Below, in pieces: positions 36,880 through 45,622 of a stretch of DNA of 64,000 nucleotides. Made by a program: the position numbers and the translations under genes. The stretch is taken from contig NZ_LT984884.1 in assembly GCF_900258515.1 (NCBI RefSeq), positions 2,639,353 to 2,703,352 of the forward strand. The letters are read 5' to 3'. The notes under the pieces are model-generated. The model was not told where the DNA came from. It was given only the letters and a program-made list of their open reading frames with translations, and ran no database searches. This stretch comes from Lentibacillus sp. Marseille-P4043 (GTDB lineage Bacteria; Bacillota; Bacilli; Bacillales; Amphibacillaceae). The number at the start of each line of letters is the position of its first letter. Within the stretch, counting starts at the first letter, position 1.

Positions 36880-37881
36880 TTATTTTCCATCCACCACTTC
36901 TTTTAAAATCTCATACGAACGTTTTTGTTTATCAGGATCATACATATAGGATACGGCCATGAGCTCGTCCACGTTGTATTTCTCCTGGAAACTTGTCAGT
37001 TGTTCGCGGATTGAATCTTTACTTCCCATCAACGTCATGCTGGACATGGATTTCGCTGCTTGCTTCTCTTGTGGGTTCCAAATTTCATCCATGTTTTTAA
37101 CTGGCGGACATAATAGTTTCTTCGTACCACGTACAATATTTAGGAAAAATTGCTGCATGGTTGTTGCTTCAAATGCTGCCTCTTCATCCGTTTCTGCCGC
37201 AATGACATTTAGACAGACCATCATATATGGTTCAGCTAAGTATTCCGATGGCTTGAAGTTTTTGCGATAAATAGAAATAGCGTCCTCCATGAATCTCGGT
37301 GCGAAATGAGAAGCAAATACATATGGTAATCCTAATTCAGCTGCTAGATGGGCGGAATTGGGTGATGAACCAAGAATGTAGATTGGAATATTTGTGTCAA
37401 TACCTGGAAAAGCTTTGACAAAACCTTGCTTTTCTTCCGGACCAAAATAAGTTAATAAGGATTGGACATCATTTGGAAATGTATTAACAGTATCACTTTT
37501 TGACCGTCTTAATGCGCTTGCAGTCAGTTGGTCTGTACCAGGCGCACGGCCCAGACCCAAGTCCAGACGATCAGGATAGATGGTGGCCATCGTTCCAAAT
37601 TGTTCGGCAACGACTAATGGGGAATGGTTAGGCAGCATTACCCCGCCGGAGCCAACACGGATCTGTTTCGTATGTTCTAGCGTATGTTTTATTAAAATCG
37701 AGGTAGCCGAGCTCACCAATGTTGACGTGTTATGATGTTCAGCTATCCAATATCTTGTATAGCCCATGTCATCTGTGGCTTGTGCCAAATCGACCATGGC
37801 ATCGACTGCATCTTTAGCATTGCCTCCTTGGCGAATCGGAGCCAAATTCAATACTGATACGGGTATATTAATAGTTGCCAT
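36880..37881 (-). CDS. luciferase-like (LLM-class) flavin monooxygenase
   Basis: 333 residues: [20 protein letters not shown] at the start, the [19 protein letters not shown] segment, [20 protein letters not shown] and [11 protein letters not shown] are the hallmark runs of the bacterial-luciferase-like group that includes YtmO and YwcH. FMN-dependent oxidation; substrate unknown. Ribosome site AAAGAGGTAAC upstream. Confidence 0.92.
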   Translation of the reverse strand: MATINIPVSVLNLAPIRQGGNAKDAVDAMVDLAQATDDMGYTRYWIAEHHNTSTLVSSATSILIKHTLEHTKQIRVGSGGVMLPNHSPLVVAEQFGTMATIYPDRLDLGLGRAPGTDQLTASALRRSKSDTVNTFPNDVQSLLTYFGPEEKQGFVKAFPGIDTNIPIYILGSSPNSAHLAAELGLPYVFASHFAPRFMEDAISIYRKNFKPSEYLAEPYMMVCLNVIAAETDEEAAFEATTMQQFFLNIVRGTKKLLCPPVKNMDEIWNPQEKQAAKSMSSMTLMGSKDSIREQLTSFQEKYNVDELMAVSYMYDPDKQKRSYEILKEVVDGK

Positions 37882-38193
37882 TATATGTTACCTCTTTTCT
37901 TTAAGCGTCTCGAATTCATTGTAGCAATAAGTATTGGGGAAACAAACTTAATTGCTTACTATGCTTAAAAGTTAAAGGAATTCGGTGATTTTAAAGATTC
38001 GCGTTACTGACCTTTTTATATGGGAGCAAGCAACCTTCCAAATTATTTCAAAAGTTTCCCAGAATAGCAGAATAAAATAACTTTTTAAATAACTTGGGTG
38101 ATTACAATGGCAGTTAATGTTAAAATAAAATCATATTATAAAACGAATGGGAAAGTTTAACGAAAAAAGGTGGCGGGGAGAAAGAGGGGTAAA
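37882..38193. other. intergenic, no gene seen
   Basis: AT-rich divergent promoter region. Ends with GGGGAGAAAGAGGGG, the ribosome site of the next ORF. Confidence 0.3.
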
Positions 38194-38475
38194 ATGAAAT
38201 TAAATAAACCTGTAAGTAGAACTATATCTATATTAAGCATTAGCCTAATAATCGTAGGTATTATAAGTGTTATTTTAATGTTTATGGACCGTCAAAACTA
38301 TTTAATTTATAGCGAAATTGTGCTGTTTATAGCATTCCTTTTTTTCTTAGGAAGGGGAATCTATTACGTTAAATCTAATAATTATCCGTATGCTATCATG
38401 TGTTTTATCTTTGTAATAATGGCTATGGCTTTAGAAATAGTCAACTACCCACCACTTATCGGCCTTTCGGCCTGA
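38194..38475 (+). CDS. small membrane protein, 3' end inside the IscB element
   Basis: 93 codons from ATG 38194: three hydrophobic helices and short basic loops. The last codons (PLIGLSA-stop) lie inside the hairpin that begins the IscB element. The original C-terminus was therefore probably replaced by insertion. No family recognised. Confidence 0.6.
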   Translation: MKLNKPVSRTISILSISLIIVGIISVILMFMDRQNYLIYSEIVLFIAFLFFLGRGIYYVKSNNYPYAIMCFIFVIMAMALEIVNYPPLIGLSA

Positions 38476-38695
38476 TTGAAGTGGGGGCTTGAAAAAGCTT
38501 TAGTTGTCTAGCCTAAGTCTTCATTGACTACGTTAGTTTGGTTATCACACCCATGGATGATACCCTAGTCCATTGCTCTGTGCCGGCACTGTAATAGTTC
38601 TGAATGGGGAGGAACGGTCAACCGGAATTTGGCGGTATTACCGCAAAGCCTTACCAACATTGGCGAAGGGTAACCACTCTGAGAGGAGGAACACA
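38452..38695 (+). ncRNA. omega RNA and left end of an IscB (IS200/IS605-type) element
   Basis: The left-end hairpin pairs CCACTT with AAGTGG around ATC-GGCC-TTTC-GGCC-T-GAT (38453-38485). Then follow about 200 non-coding bases with GGCTTGAAAAAGC, TAGCCTAAGTC, GTGCCGGCACTG, GGGGAGGAACGGTCAACCG, TTGGCGGTATTACCGC and GAGAGGAGG. IscB proteins use an RNA encoded directly upstream whose guide is taken from the 5' flank of the element. Position, length and block order fit. The exact 5' end and guide cannot be fixed from one copy; the guide should be the roughly 16-20 bases just left of the hairpin. Confidence 0.75.
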
Positions 38696-39970
38696 ATGAT
38701 AGTGTTCGTTATCAATAAGCATGGCAAGCCTTTAATGCCGTGCAAACCAAGAAAAGCAAGATTGCTGCTCAAAGAAAAGAAAGCAAAAATTGTTTCCCGC
38801 AATCCATTTGGAATTCAATTATTGTATGAAACCAATAGTTACACACAGGAAGTGAAGATTGGCATTGATTTAGGAGCGAAATATGTTGGCATCGCCATTA
38901 CGAGCGAAGACAAGGTGCTAGCCAAAGGGGAAGTGGAGCTTCGCCAGGATGTCAAATCTGCCATTGATACCAGAAGAACATACAGACGTTCCAGAAGAAA
39001 CAGGAAAACACGTTATCGTAAACCGCGTTTTCAAAATCGTACCCGCGGAAAAAGATGGTTGCCGCCGAGTATACAAAGCCGGGTGGAGAATACTTTCTTT
39101 TGGATTGACAAGTTTTGTGACCTTGTGCCAAATCCTAAGTTGACAATGGAGGTCAGCAAATTCGATGTGCAAAAAATGATTGATCCAGCTATTCAAGGTG
39201 TGGCCTATCAAGAAGGTCAAACGTATGGCTATCATGATGTGCGCTACTTTGTATTGGCAAGGGACCACTATACTTGCCAAGTATGCAAAAAGAAAGGCAA
39301 AATTTTGAACACACATCACATTATATACCGTACACACGGAGGTTCCAATCGGGCAGACAACTTGATTACCGTTTGTACAGACTGCCATACACATGACAAC
39401 CATCAGCGAGGAAACATTCTTTGGAAATGGATGGTAGAAGGGAAAAGATTGCCCCAGTACAAAGAAGGTCCGTTCATGAATATTGTTCGTAAGAGGGTAT
39501 TTACCAAGTATCCTCATGCAAGAATTACATACGGATCAGTGACAACACCGAAACGTAAAGCATTAGAATTGGAAAAAACGCATGCAAATGATGCGATTGC
39601 CATCAGTGGTATTTCATCCATCAAGGAAAACGCCAAGACAACGTTCAAAATCAAGCAATTCCGCAAAAAGAAACGTTCATTACACGAGGCAACGGCAAGA
39701 AAGGGACGTAAATCTAAAAACATCACGAGTAAAAGAAATGAAAAGAACAAGAAATATCTTAAGGGATTTTATTTGAATGACAAGGTAAGGTTATATGAGA
39801 AAACCGGATACATTACAGGCTTTACTGGAACAAGTGGTGCTTATGTCAAGTCCATTGATGGAGATTATATCATCATGCCAAATAAAAGCTATAAACAAGT
39901 AAGTCTCAAGAAATTGACACAAATCAGTCATCATAACAATTGGCAGTTTGAATACAAAGCATTTGGCTAA
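38696..39970 (+). CDS. iscB: IscB RNA-guided DNA endonuclease
   Basis: 424 residues from ATG 38696 behind GAGAGGAGGAACACA. Domain order is complete: PLMP domain (Pro12-Pro15), RuvC-I with Asp58 (GIDLGAKYVG), Arg-rich bridge helix (93-120), RuvC-II with Glu152 (LTMEVSKFD), HNH domain with CQVC (194-197), catalytic His pair in NTHHII (207-208), DNLITVC and the second Cys pair (227, 230), RuvC-III HANDA (296-300, Asp299), and a C-terminal RNA/TAM-interaction region. All expected catalytic and zinc residues are present. IscB is the ancestor group of Cas9 and cuts both DNA strands under omega RNA guidance. No TnpA transposase is near, so this copy would move only in trans. Confidence 0.95.
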   Translation: MIVFVINKHGKPLMPCKPRKARLLLKEKKAKIVSRNPFGIQLLYETNSYTQEVKIGIDLGAKYVGIAITSEDKVLAKGEVELRQDVKSAIDTRRTYRRSRRNRKTRYRKPRFQNRTRGKRWLPPSIQSRVENTFFWIDKFCDLVPNPKLTMEVSKFDVQKMIDPAIQGVAYQEGQTYGYHDVRYFVLARDHYTCQVCKKKGKILNTHHIIYRTHGGSNRADNLITVCTDCHTHDNHQRGNILWKWMVEGKRLPQYKEGPFMNIVRKRVFTKYPHARITYGSVTTPKRKALELEKTHANDAIAISGISSIKENAKTTFKIKQFRKKKRSLHEATARKGRKSKNITSKRNEKNKKYLKGFYLNDKVRLYEKTGYITGFTGTSGAYVKSIDGDYIIMPNKSYKQVSLKKLTQISHHNNWQFEYKAFG

Positions 39971-39984
39971 CGCCAACCGAAATT

Positions 39985-40065
39985 CTTCTCCCACCTACTC
40001 ATTGGGCTATAGCCCTTCACATTCCTTGAGGAGGGAGACTTCTTTCGGAGTACAGTTAAAGTTTT
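39985..40065 (+). mobile_element. right end of the IscB element
   Basis: TCTCCC pairs with GGGAGA across a segment that holds the perfect palindrome GGGCTATAGCCC. Paired subterminal hairpins 3' of the nuclease gene are what IS200/IS605-type right ends look like. The element thus spans roughly 38452-40065. Confidence 0.6.
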
Positions 40066-40195
40066 TAATGTATCGTGGAGCCATTTAAAAATACATAACT
40101 TAACAAACGGATGCGAATAAATAAGCAGAATTGCTGAACAAGAATGAAGAAATAAATACTACAAAGGGGATAAGAAATGATTACTTTGCTTCATC

Positions 40196-40492
40196 TTGGC
40201 AGTCTTTTGCTTGGAAATTGCCTGGCTACTTCCTATTATTAATCTTACGCGGGATAAAAGGGATGACCATAAGAGTTGGTTCATTCTTTCCATAATGAGC
40301 ATTAGTGCGTGTGCTATTTCACTATGTTTCCAGATTTTCTATAGCTATCATCATCTAGTAAAGATTGAGGATTGGTCTGCGTTGATGGACATAACGGGGG
40401 CGGTGGCATTCGTTGCAACAGTTCTTCTCATTGTAACAATCATCTTAAATGCAATTACTCTGGTTGTACATCGTAATAGAACCATAAACTAG
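40196..40492 (+). CDS. membrane protein, unknown (parent of the 34.7 kb copy); start uncertain
   Basis: 98 residues from TTG 40196, three to four helices, ending VVHRNRTIN. The frame continues upstream (LLCFILAVFCLEIAWLLPI) to a TGA. The nearest ATG with a good site (AAAGGGGATAAGAA before ATG 40177) is one frame off, so a one-base shift near 40180 may have damaged the start. Homologous to the decayed copy at 34699-34916. Confidence 0.55.
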   Translation: MAVFCLEIAWLLPIINLTRDKRDDHKSWFILSIMSISACAISLCFQIFYSYHHLVKIEDWSALMDITGAVAFVATVLLIVTIILNAITLVVHRNRTIN

Positions 40493-40560
40493 AATGTCAA
40501 ACATAAGTTATCTAAATATTAAAACTATAGAAACACATTACATTCAAGGGGGAGTTAAGA

Positions 40561-40938
40561 TTGGGATTAAGAGTAGGGGATCAACTAAGCTTTGAACGTA
40601 CATTCACGACAGAAGATGTGGAAATGTTTACAAAAATATCTAGAGACGAAGGGGACCATCACTTGAATCCTGATGAACAGGGGAGACTTGTTATTCAGGG
40701 GTTATTAACTGCTACATTGCCGACAAAAATTGGCGGGGATAACAATGTACTCGCTCGCACGATGAATTTTGAGTTTCTAAGACCGGTGTTTACAACAGAT
40801 ACCATATGCTGCGGTGTAACAATTGAAAAGTTTGAAAAGCAAGATAATCATCGAACAGCAATTGTTGCATCTTTTATATGTACAAATCAGAAGGAGAAAC
40901 AAGTATTGAAAGGAAACTTTGCAGGAGTGATATTGTAA
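40561..40938 (+). CDS. MaoC-like (hot-dog fold) dehydratase
   Basis: 125 residues from TTG behind GGGGGAG: LRVGDQLSFERTFTTEDVEM, HHLNPDEQGRLVIQGLLTAT and NFEFLRPVFTTDT. This is the MaoC/R-hydratase pattern (usual Asp-His dyad partly preserved as the HHLNPD segment). Enoyl-CoA hydration or a related acyl-thioester role is inferred. Confidence 0.8.
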   Translation: MGLRVGDQLSFERTFTTEDVEMFTKISRDEGDHHLNPDEQGRLVIQGLLTATLPTKIGGDNNVLARTMNFEFLRPVFTTDTICCGVTIEKFEKQDNHRTAIVASFICTNQKEKQVLKGNFAGVIL

Positions 40939-40961
40939 ATGGCTGAACGTGATGAAGATTC

Positions 40962-41384
40962 ATGATGGATATTAAACAAAAAATAGGAACAGTTGTAGGA
41001 GTAACACTCTTTATCGTCTTGGTATTCGGTTTTATTATTGGGATTTACCTGTTTGGAATGGCCGGTATTTTTGAATTGCTTGGTATTCAATACACATCTG
41101 TTTGGTCATTAATTATTTTTGTTATCAGTTTTTTTATTCTGGCTTCCATTGTCGAACTGTTTTCTAAACCCATTTCTGAATTACTTACAGAAAAAATAAC
41201 AGGAAAATTTGAGATCTTGTTTATCCAATTTAGTATTCATTGTCTAACAAATTGGTTAGGCCTTTTTGTAGTTGATGTGTTTATGGATAATATTACATTG
41301 TCCTGGAAAATAGGGATAATAGTTGCGATGTTACTAACTTTATTCGAAATGACATTCGAAGACAAAGAAAATAAGAATGAATAA
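40962..41384 (+). CDS. membrane protein, YrvL-like
   Basis: 140 residues, four helices. The GIFELLGIQYTSVWSLIIFV segment resembles the core of YrvL-family regulatory membrane proteins. Family call is from memory and moderate. It starts 24 bases after the MaoC-like stop. Confidence 0.5.
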   Translation: MMDIKQKIGTVVGVTLFIVLVFGFIIGIYLFGMAGIFELLGIQYTSVWSLIIFVISFFILASIVELFSKPISELLTEKITGKFEILFIQFSIHCLTNWLGLFVVDVFMDNITLSWKIGIIVAMLLTLFEMTFEDKENKNE

Positions 41385-41486
41385 TCAAATGGGGGTAGGA
41401 ATTAAAGGATAGGAATCATCGACTTTATCGTTTAAATAATCTTTGCAAGTGAACACAGAAACAACGTATGAATTGGAGGAAGTGCA

Positions 41487-41618
41487 GTGATAAACCCAGG
41501 AGTTACGGTCGGAGACAATGTTGTTATTGCATCAGGTTCAGTAGTAACTAAAAATGTACCAGATAATGTAGTCGTAGGTGGGAACCCAGCAAGAGTCTTT
41601 AAACAAATTGAATTATAG
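41487..41618 (+). pseudogene. hexapeptide O-acetyltransferase 3' fragment (Maa-like)
   Basis: 43 codons: [20 protein letters not shown], then [17 protein letters not shown]. This is the left-handed beta-helix end of maltose/galactoside O-acetyltransferases. The catalytic-His part and N-terminus are absent, so it is a relic. Confidence 0.75.
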
Positions 41619-41656
41619 TGACAAAAATATTTACTACATCGTGGAGGGGAATAGAG

Positions 41657-42037
41657 ATGAAAATTGAACATGTAGCTATTTGGGTAAATGATCTGGAAAT
41701 CATGAGAGAGTTTTATCAAACGTATTTTAATTGTAAGTCAAACAATAAGTATCATAATGCAGAAAAGAAATTCGAATCATATTTTCTCTCATTTGATTCT
41801 GGAACACGTTTAGAGATTATGCGTAAATTTGGTATTGATAAGAAAAAACAGGAAGATATGATAGGCTGGACTCATATTGCAATTTCTTTAGGAAGCAGGG
41901 AATCTGTTAATGACTTGACAGCCAGATTAAAAAATGATGGTTATCGCCTTATTAGCGGTCCTCGAGTTACTGGGGATGGATATTATGAAAGCGTTATTGA
42001 AGATCCAGAAGGAAATCACGTTGAGTTGACTGTATAA
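41657..42037 (+). CDS. VOC/glyoxalase-family protein
   Basis: 126 residues from ATG 41657 behind GGAGGGGAATAGAG. KIEHVAIWVNDLEIMREFYQ opens the fold with the first metal His, IGWTHIAISLGS carries the second, and SVIEDPEGNHVELTV closes it. Glyoxalase-I-like; substrate unknown. Confidence 0.88.
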   Translation: MKIEHVAIWVNDLEIMREFYQTYFNCKSNNKYHNAEKKFESYFLSFDSGTRLEIMRKFGIDKKKQEDMIGWTHIAISLGSRESVNDLTARLKNDGYRLISGPRVTGDGYYESVIEDPEGNHVELTV

Positions 42038-42097
42038 TACAAAGGGAAATTCAGTTTCAATGACAACAATACTTTGTATGAAGGTCTTTATAAAATT

Positions 42098-42148
42098 TTG
42101 TGAAATATTGTACTTAAATTAACCTAAAGGACGCGCTAATCGAACAAA
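42098..42148 (+). repeat. dispersed intergenic motif, copy 4
   Basis: TTGTGAAATATTGTACTTAA then AATTAACCTAAAGGACGCGC and CGAACAAAAG. Lies upstream of a TA pair. Confidence 0.5.
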
Positions 42149-42249
42149 AGCAAACATCTTTTCTGCGCATTAGGACCTGTTTATTGGAGATACGCAAGAA
42201 ATCCTTTATAATAATTAATAAGAATAAATAAATGATTGGGGGTAAAAAA

Positions 42250-42432
42250 ATGAGTGTCAAAGATCATGTTATAAAAGCAATAAAAGAGCTTCCAAACGAT
42301 GTAACTTATGAGGATATTATGGAGGAGATATATGTTCAATCTAAAATTGATGCCGGATTAAGGCAACTTGATGAAGGGAAATATCTTACTCATGATCAAG
42401 TAAAGGAGCGTATGAGTAAGTGGCTGAGTTGA
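42250..42432 (+). CDS. antitoxin of a ParE-type pair
   Basis: 60 residues from ATG 42250 behind GGGGGTAAAAAA. Two short helices then DAGLRQLDEGKYLTHDQVKE and KERMSKWLS. This tail (LDEGKxxTHDEVKxxxxKW) is common to small antitoxins that precede ParE-like toxins. Overlaps the toxin start by 13 bases. Confidence 0.8.
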   Translation: MSVKDHVIKAIKELPNDVTYEDIMEEIYVQSKIDAGLRQLDEGKYLTHDQVKERMSKWLS

Positions 42433-42716
42433 GATGGTCATTACTGGCAGCAGATGATTTAGAAAACATCTGCTTAGATATCGCAAAGGACTCAGAAAGA
42501 TATTCAAAGATAGTTGCTCGGGAGATTGTAAACATTGTTGATTCAATCTCAACGTTCCCATATTCAAGGAGAGCTGTATCAAAGTATAATTCCGAAATGA
42601 TTAGAGAAAAAATGATTAAGAGTTACAGGATACTTTATAGGATACATGAAGAATATATTGAAGTGGTTCGAGTATTACACCAATCAAGACAATTAAAGGA
42701 TGATTTAGAGGAATAA
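42420..42716 (+). CDS. ParE/RelE-family toxin
   Basis: 98 residues from GTG 42420. LRWSLLAADDLENICLDIAK, FPYSRRAVSKY, KSYRILYRIHEEYIEVVRVL and HQSRQL follow the ParE pattern, including the closing basic helix. ParE toxins poison gyrase, RelE types cut mRNA; the branch cannot be decided. Confidence 0.88.
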   Translation: MAELRWSLLAADDLENICLDIAKDSERYSKIVAREIVNIVDSISTFPYSRRAVSKYNSEMIREKMIKSYRILYRIHEEYIEVVRVLHQSRQLKDDLEE

Positions 42717-43454
42717 TCATGGTAACTACAGCTGTTCCTTTTAGCTTGTGGCCATGGTTTATTTTTTGGGATCTTTGTCCAACATCAATATCTTAACGAA
42801 AGCGGCAATTATGTATCCATTATAAATGGTTTATAATCTTCATCAATCGGGCGCCATTCCGGAACTAAGAACAGCGCCCAATTTGCTAGTGTTGGACCAT
42901 TTAAATCTCTATTAGTTATATTGCAATAAATAAAAATTATTTTGATTTATTCAAATTGGGTATAAATTTAACAACAAATGTATAAATCATTGCTCATTAA
43001 AAGGACATGTTAACCTAGGGATTTTGTCTGACTATGCCGCAAACGGGCTTTTTCCTAATAAGAATAGCGTCAATACCATATATAAGGGCCAGATTGCTGA
43101 AAGGTGGGAGTTGTCTTGCAAAAATGTGAAAATTGCAATGTGTTATTTAGCTGGAGTAAATAGAGGGGTATTCTCCTCTTACTTTGAAGATGTACGGCTT
43201 TCAATGTGACCTTTTAAAGCGTTATTTTGGTGATATCAGAGCGGTAATTGTACAAAGTTGCGCATTATTTATATAATATACAGTTAGATTATTCTACAAA
43301 CGGGCGCTTTAGCAGGATAAGGAAGTGCCCTTTATAATGTGATTATGAAAGGGGAAGGACTTAAAACTGTCGTGTACCTCGTTGAAACTAAGAAAAGTTG
43401 AACCGTCTCCCTCTAAACATGATATAATAAATAAAAGGATGGTGAGGGGTCATG
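42717..43454. other. long intergenic between two TA pairs
   Basis: An imperfect hairpin with a T-run (about 42714-42768) closes the upstream operon. Inverted repeats GGGCGC/GCGCCC (42849-42879) and GGGCGCTTT/GGAAGTGCCC (43302-43330, with ACAAAC just before it) belong to the dispersed GGGYGC family. No protein gene is supported; the 61-codon ORF at 43024 lacks a ribosome site. A TATAAT near 43427 probably serves the next TA pair. Confidence 0.45.
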
Positions 43455-43664
43455 ATGGATCGCAAAGAACTGCACCGATTAGTGGAGGAATTACCGGAAG
43501 AAAAATTGCCCCGGATGGGGGACTTTTTCCGTTATTTGTTCGATGAAGATGAATTGGAATTGAACGATGAGACGAAAAAAGAAGTTGACAAGGCCCGTGA
43601 GCGTATTAAAAGCGGTGAGCATGTTACACTGGATGAACTTTTGAAGGAAAATCAGGATGTATGA
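43455..43664 (+). CDS. antitoxin of a RelE-type pair (DUF2281-like)
   Basis: 69 residues, acidic: MDRKELHRLVEELPEEKLPR start and RERIKSGEHVTLDELLKE end. ATG 43455 has better spacing from GAGGGG than ATG 43452. Overlaps the toxin by 8 bases. Confidence 0.8.
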   Translation: MDRKELHRLVEELPEEKLPRMGDFFRYLFDEDELELNDETKKEVDKARERIKSGEHVTLDELLKENQDV

Positions 43665-43917
43665 GTTGAAGATTGATAAGCAAGCAGCCAAATACCTCAA
43701 AAAGTTGGATAAGCCAACTCGTAGACGGTTAGTGGAAGCCTTGATGAAATTAGCAGAAACCCCCTTTACTGATGCAAACGTGACACGGCTGAAAGGTTAT
43801 ACGAGTACATTCCGGAAGCGCGTTGGTGATTTTTGGATAATTTTCGAGGTCGATCAAGGCGATCTCATTGTGCTTGTCTTGAAAATCGGCAGCCGTGGCG
43901 ATATTTACAAAAAATAA
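43657..43917 (+). CDS. RelE-family toxin
   Basis: 86 residues: YELKIDKQAAKYLKKLDKPT, VTRLKGYTSTFRKRVGDFWI and a closing KIGSRGDIYKK, the same architecture as the toxin at 9433. Predicted ribosome-dependent mRNA interferase. A hairpin (TGGACACC / GGTGTTCA) with a short T-run follows at 43918-43953. Confidence 0.9.
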   Translation: MYELKIDKQAAKYLKKLDKPTRRRLVEALMKLAETPFTDANVTRLKGYTSTFRKRVGDFWIIFEVDQGDLIVLVLKIGSRGDIYKK

Positions 43918-43953
43918 GTGGACACCATCTTTACAAAAGGGGTGTTCATTTTG
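43918..43953 (+). terminator. terminator of the 43.5 kb TA pair
   Basis: TGGACACC pairs with GGTGTTCA around an 11-13 base loop, followed by TTTT. It overlaps the end of the toxin gene. Confidence 0.6.
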
Positions 43954-44176
43954 TATAGGGACGTATTGTTGAATAACAACTAAGATAAATCAAGGTAGAA
44001 TGACTCAATATCTTGGTTGGAATAACCAGAGATAAAAAACTTTAAATGAAAAAAGCTTTTTAAAAAATGTTTAATGAAGTTTTTGGGGCTTGTATAGATA
44101 CTCAAAATAAATTTGTTTTGTAATATTATCTTGAATTCAAGTCTTCAGCTAAAGGGCGCGCTAATCAAATAGGAAA

Positions 44177-44216
44177 GATTTTTTGATACGTGATGGTGTA
44201 AGTTTCATATAAATAA
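44177..44216 (+). repeat. 40-bp direct repeat, copy 1
   Basis: GATTTTTTGATACGTGATGG then TGTAAGTTTCATATAAATAA, identical to 45588-45627. In both copies it would encode the tail DFLIRDGVSFI-stop. So it is the 3' end of the same lost gene in duplicate. Confidence 0.75.
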
Positions 44217-44283
44217 TAAATTGCGTCTGAAGCTTGCTTAAAAATCGAATTGAAGGAACAAAGAAGTAAAAATGAATAAAATG

Positions 44284-44311
44284 TGTACAAACATTGATTT
44301 CGTGGTATAAT
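44284..44311 (+). promoter_or_regulatory. promoter for the type I antisense RNA
   Basis: TGTACA and TATAAT are separated by 16 bases. The predicted start near 44318 gives a transcript running toward the 3' end of the holin-like toxin gene on the other strand. Confidence 0.5.
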
Positions 44312-44317
44312 GAACAT

Positions 44318-44470
44318 AGATAGATTATAAGTGCATACACTAATAAAGACCGCCCATGCTGGTGCATGGAACGGTCATAATAGACCGAACCCCATCAAGA
44401 GGGGCTAGGCAGCATCTAGGAAAAATAATCCCTCAGCGCCAGTCAAACGCATAGGAGGGGTTATTTTTTT
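44318..44470 (+). ncRNA. predicted antisense antitoxin RNA (RatA-like)
   Basis: About 150 bases from the promoter at 44284 to a terminator (AATAATCCCTC 44424-44434 with GAGGGGTTATT 44455-44465, then T-run). It overlaps the 3' part of the toxin message by about 65 bases. A hairpin (GACCG ... CGGTC, 44348-44376) lies at its 5' side. This is the layout of TxpA/RatA-like type I systems. Confidence 0.6.
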
Positions 44471-44542
44471 ATGGTCTGACATTATAAACGCAATTAACAT
44501 CCCGAAGGATATCATAAGCGTTAGTACATGTGTCATTTCCAT
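44405..44542 (-). CDS. holin-like type I toxin
   Basis: 45 residues from ATG 44542 behind GGGGAGGGAGGTGTTGCGA. MEMTHVLTLMISFGMLIAFI is the single-helix signature of putative holin-like toxins (LMISFGM, then a charged SDHKK). It has an unusually long tail ITPPMRLTGAEGLFFLDAA overlapping the antisense terminator. The peptide should insert in the membrane when the antisense RNA is lost. Confidence 0.75.
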   Translation of the reverse strand: MEMTHVLTLMISFGMLIAFIMSDHKKITPPMRLTGAEGLFFLDAA

Positions 44543-44927
44543 TCGCAACACCTCCCTCCCCGGGAAGTCTCCCAACCGAAGACTACCGACGAGCGACAGT
44601 GCTGCCAACCCCTCATGCGAAGCCAGTCTATTGTATTTTATTATAACATATTACGATCATTTATACTTAATTTACAAGGTTATTTTTATTCAAATTTGGG
44701 TAAAAAGTTTAACAACAAATGGCATCAATCATTGTTCCGTAAAAGGACGCCATTTTAAAAGGATACCTCTTCCCATGAGAAAAGTGGGTATGCAACAAAC
44801 GGGCGCAAGAGTTGAACAATGATAAACAATTAAACAGAGGGAAGCGAGATTTTGACATAAGGATGAGTTAAGTAAATGATGCATTCAATGGTATAATGGT
44901 GTTAGTAAATACAAGGCGGTGTTTAAA
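44543..44927. other. intergenic, toxin promoter side
   Basis: The toxin gene is transcribed leftward from here. A dispersed-motif copy (CAACAAACGGGCGC, then TTGAACAA) lies at 44799-44820. No other gene seen. Confidence 0.35.
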
Positions 44928-45206
44928 ATGAGTGTTAACCGTGAAGAGCTAAAACAGTTAATTGACTTTATTCACGAAGAAGATGCAGCTGAAGTATATG
45001 ATTTTATTGGTTATCTAAACATGAAACGGGATAGAGAAGTCATTGACCAATTTGATTTAGACCTATTTACGGGGGATAAAGAACTCATCCGCCAAGTACA
45101 GAAAAGTCAGGATGATCGTACAAATGGACATATTTATAATCAAGAGCAGGAACTAAAATATCTTCAGAACAAAATTAGGGAATTTGAAAGTGAACAAAAC
45201 TTATAA
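44928..45206 (+). CDS. orphan antitoxin-like protein
   Basis: 92 residues from ATG 44928 behind AAGGCGGTG. VNREELKQLIDFIHEEDAAE and YDFIGYLNMKRDRE resemble the antitoxins at 9204 and 43455 but with a longer, Gln/Glu-rich C-terminus (QEQELKYLQNKIREFESEQN). No toxin gene follows. It may be a solitary antitoxin (anti-addiction) or its toxin is lost. Confidence 0.6.
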   Translation: MSVNREELKQLIDFIHEEDAAEVYDFIGYLNMKRDREVIDQFDLDLFTGDKELIRQVQKSQDDRTNGHIYNQEQELKYLQNKIREFESEQNL

Positions 45207-45339
45207 CGTTTATTGGTCACAAACGCCCTTGATTAATTGAGTAATATACTTGCATATCCCCCAAAAGTTTAAGAACGCAAATATCTGGATACTTTTGAAC
45301 GTTTATCCTATATGTGCATTTTGACTGCAAATCAAATAC

Positions 45340-45622
45340 CCAATGGGAGAAGTGCCGTTGTTTGGATTGATGGTATTAAACATAAGAGAGAAAATGTTTA
45401 TTGGAAGAAAAGGAAATAAGTTTGCAGAATTGCCCTCTATGGAAAGGGGTTTCTTATTAAAGGTAGTCAAAAGTATTTTAAGATTATTTTCAATCTTCCG
45501 CAAAATGGTGCAAAATCTGGAATAAGAATTGTACTGGAATCGGCTCATTTTCTTGAGCTTATTGAAGAGGTGAAATATGAAGTATTAGATTTTTTGATAC
45601 GTGATGGTGTAAGTTTCATATA
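45340..45622 (+). pseudogene. decayed gene ending in the 40-bp repeat
   Basis: After a frame change, about 45453-45622 encodes LIKGSQKYFKIIFNLPQNGA, then IVLESAHFLELIEEVKYEVL and DFLIRDGVSFI-stop. A 5' portion in other frames (about 45340-45450) looks equally coding-like. No start is left. Family not recognised; the same tail recurs at 44177. Confidence 0.5.

Noticed and set aside
38573..38695. 41-residue N-terminal extension of IscB
   Set aside because: This stretch is the omega RNA. The PLMP domain starts at ATG 38696, which has a good ribosome site.
38918..39750. Minus-strand ORFs opposite iscB
   Set aside because: They are shadows of the strongly coding IscB frame.
43024..43209. 61-codon ORF between TA pairs
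   Set aside because: No ribosome site, no protein-like conservation, and it overlaps dispersed repeat sequence.
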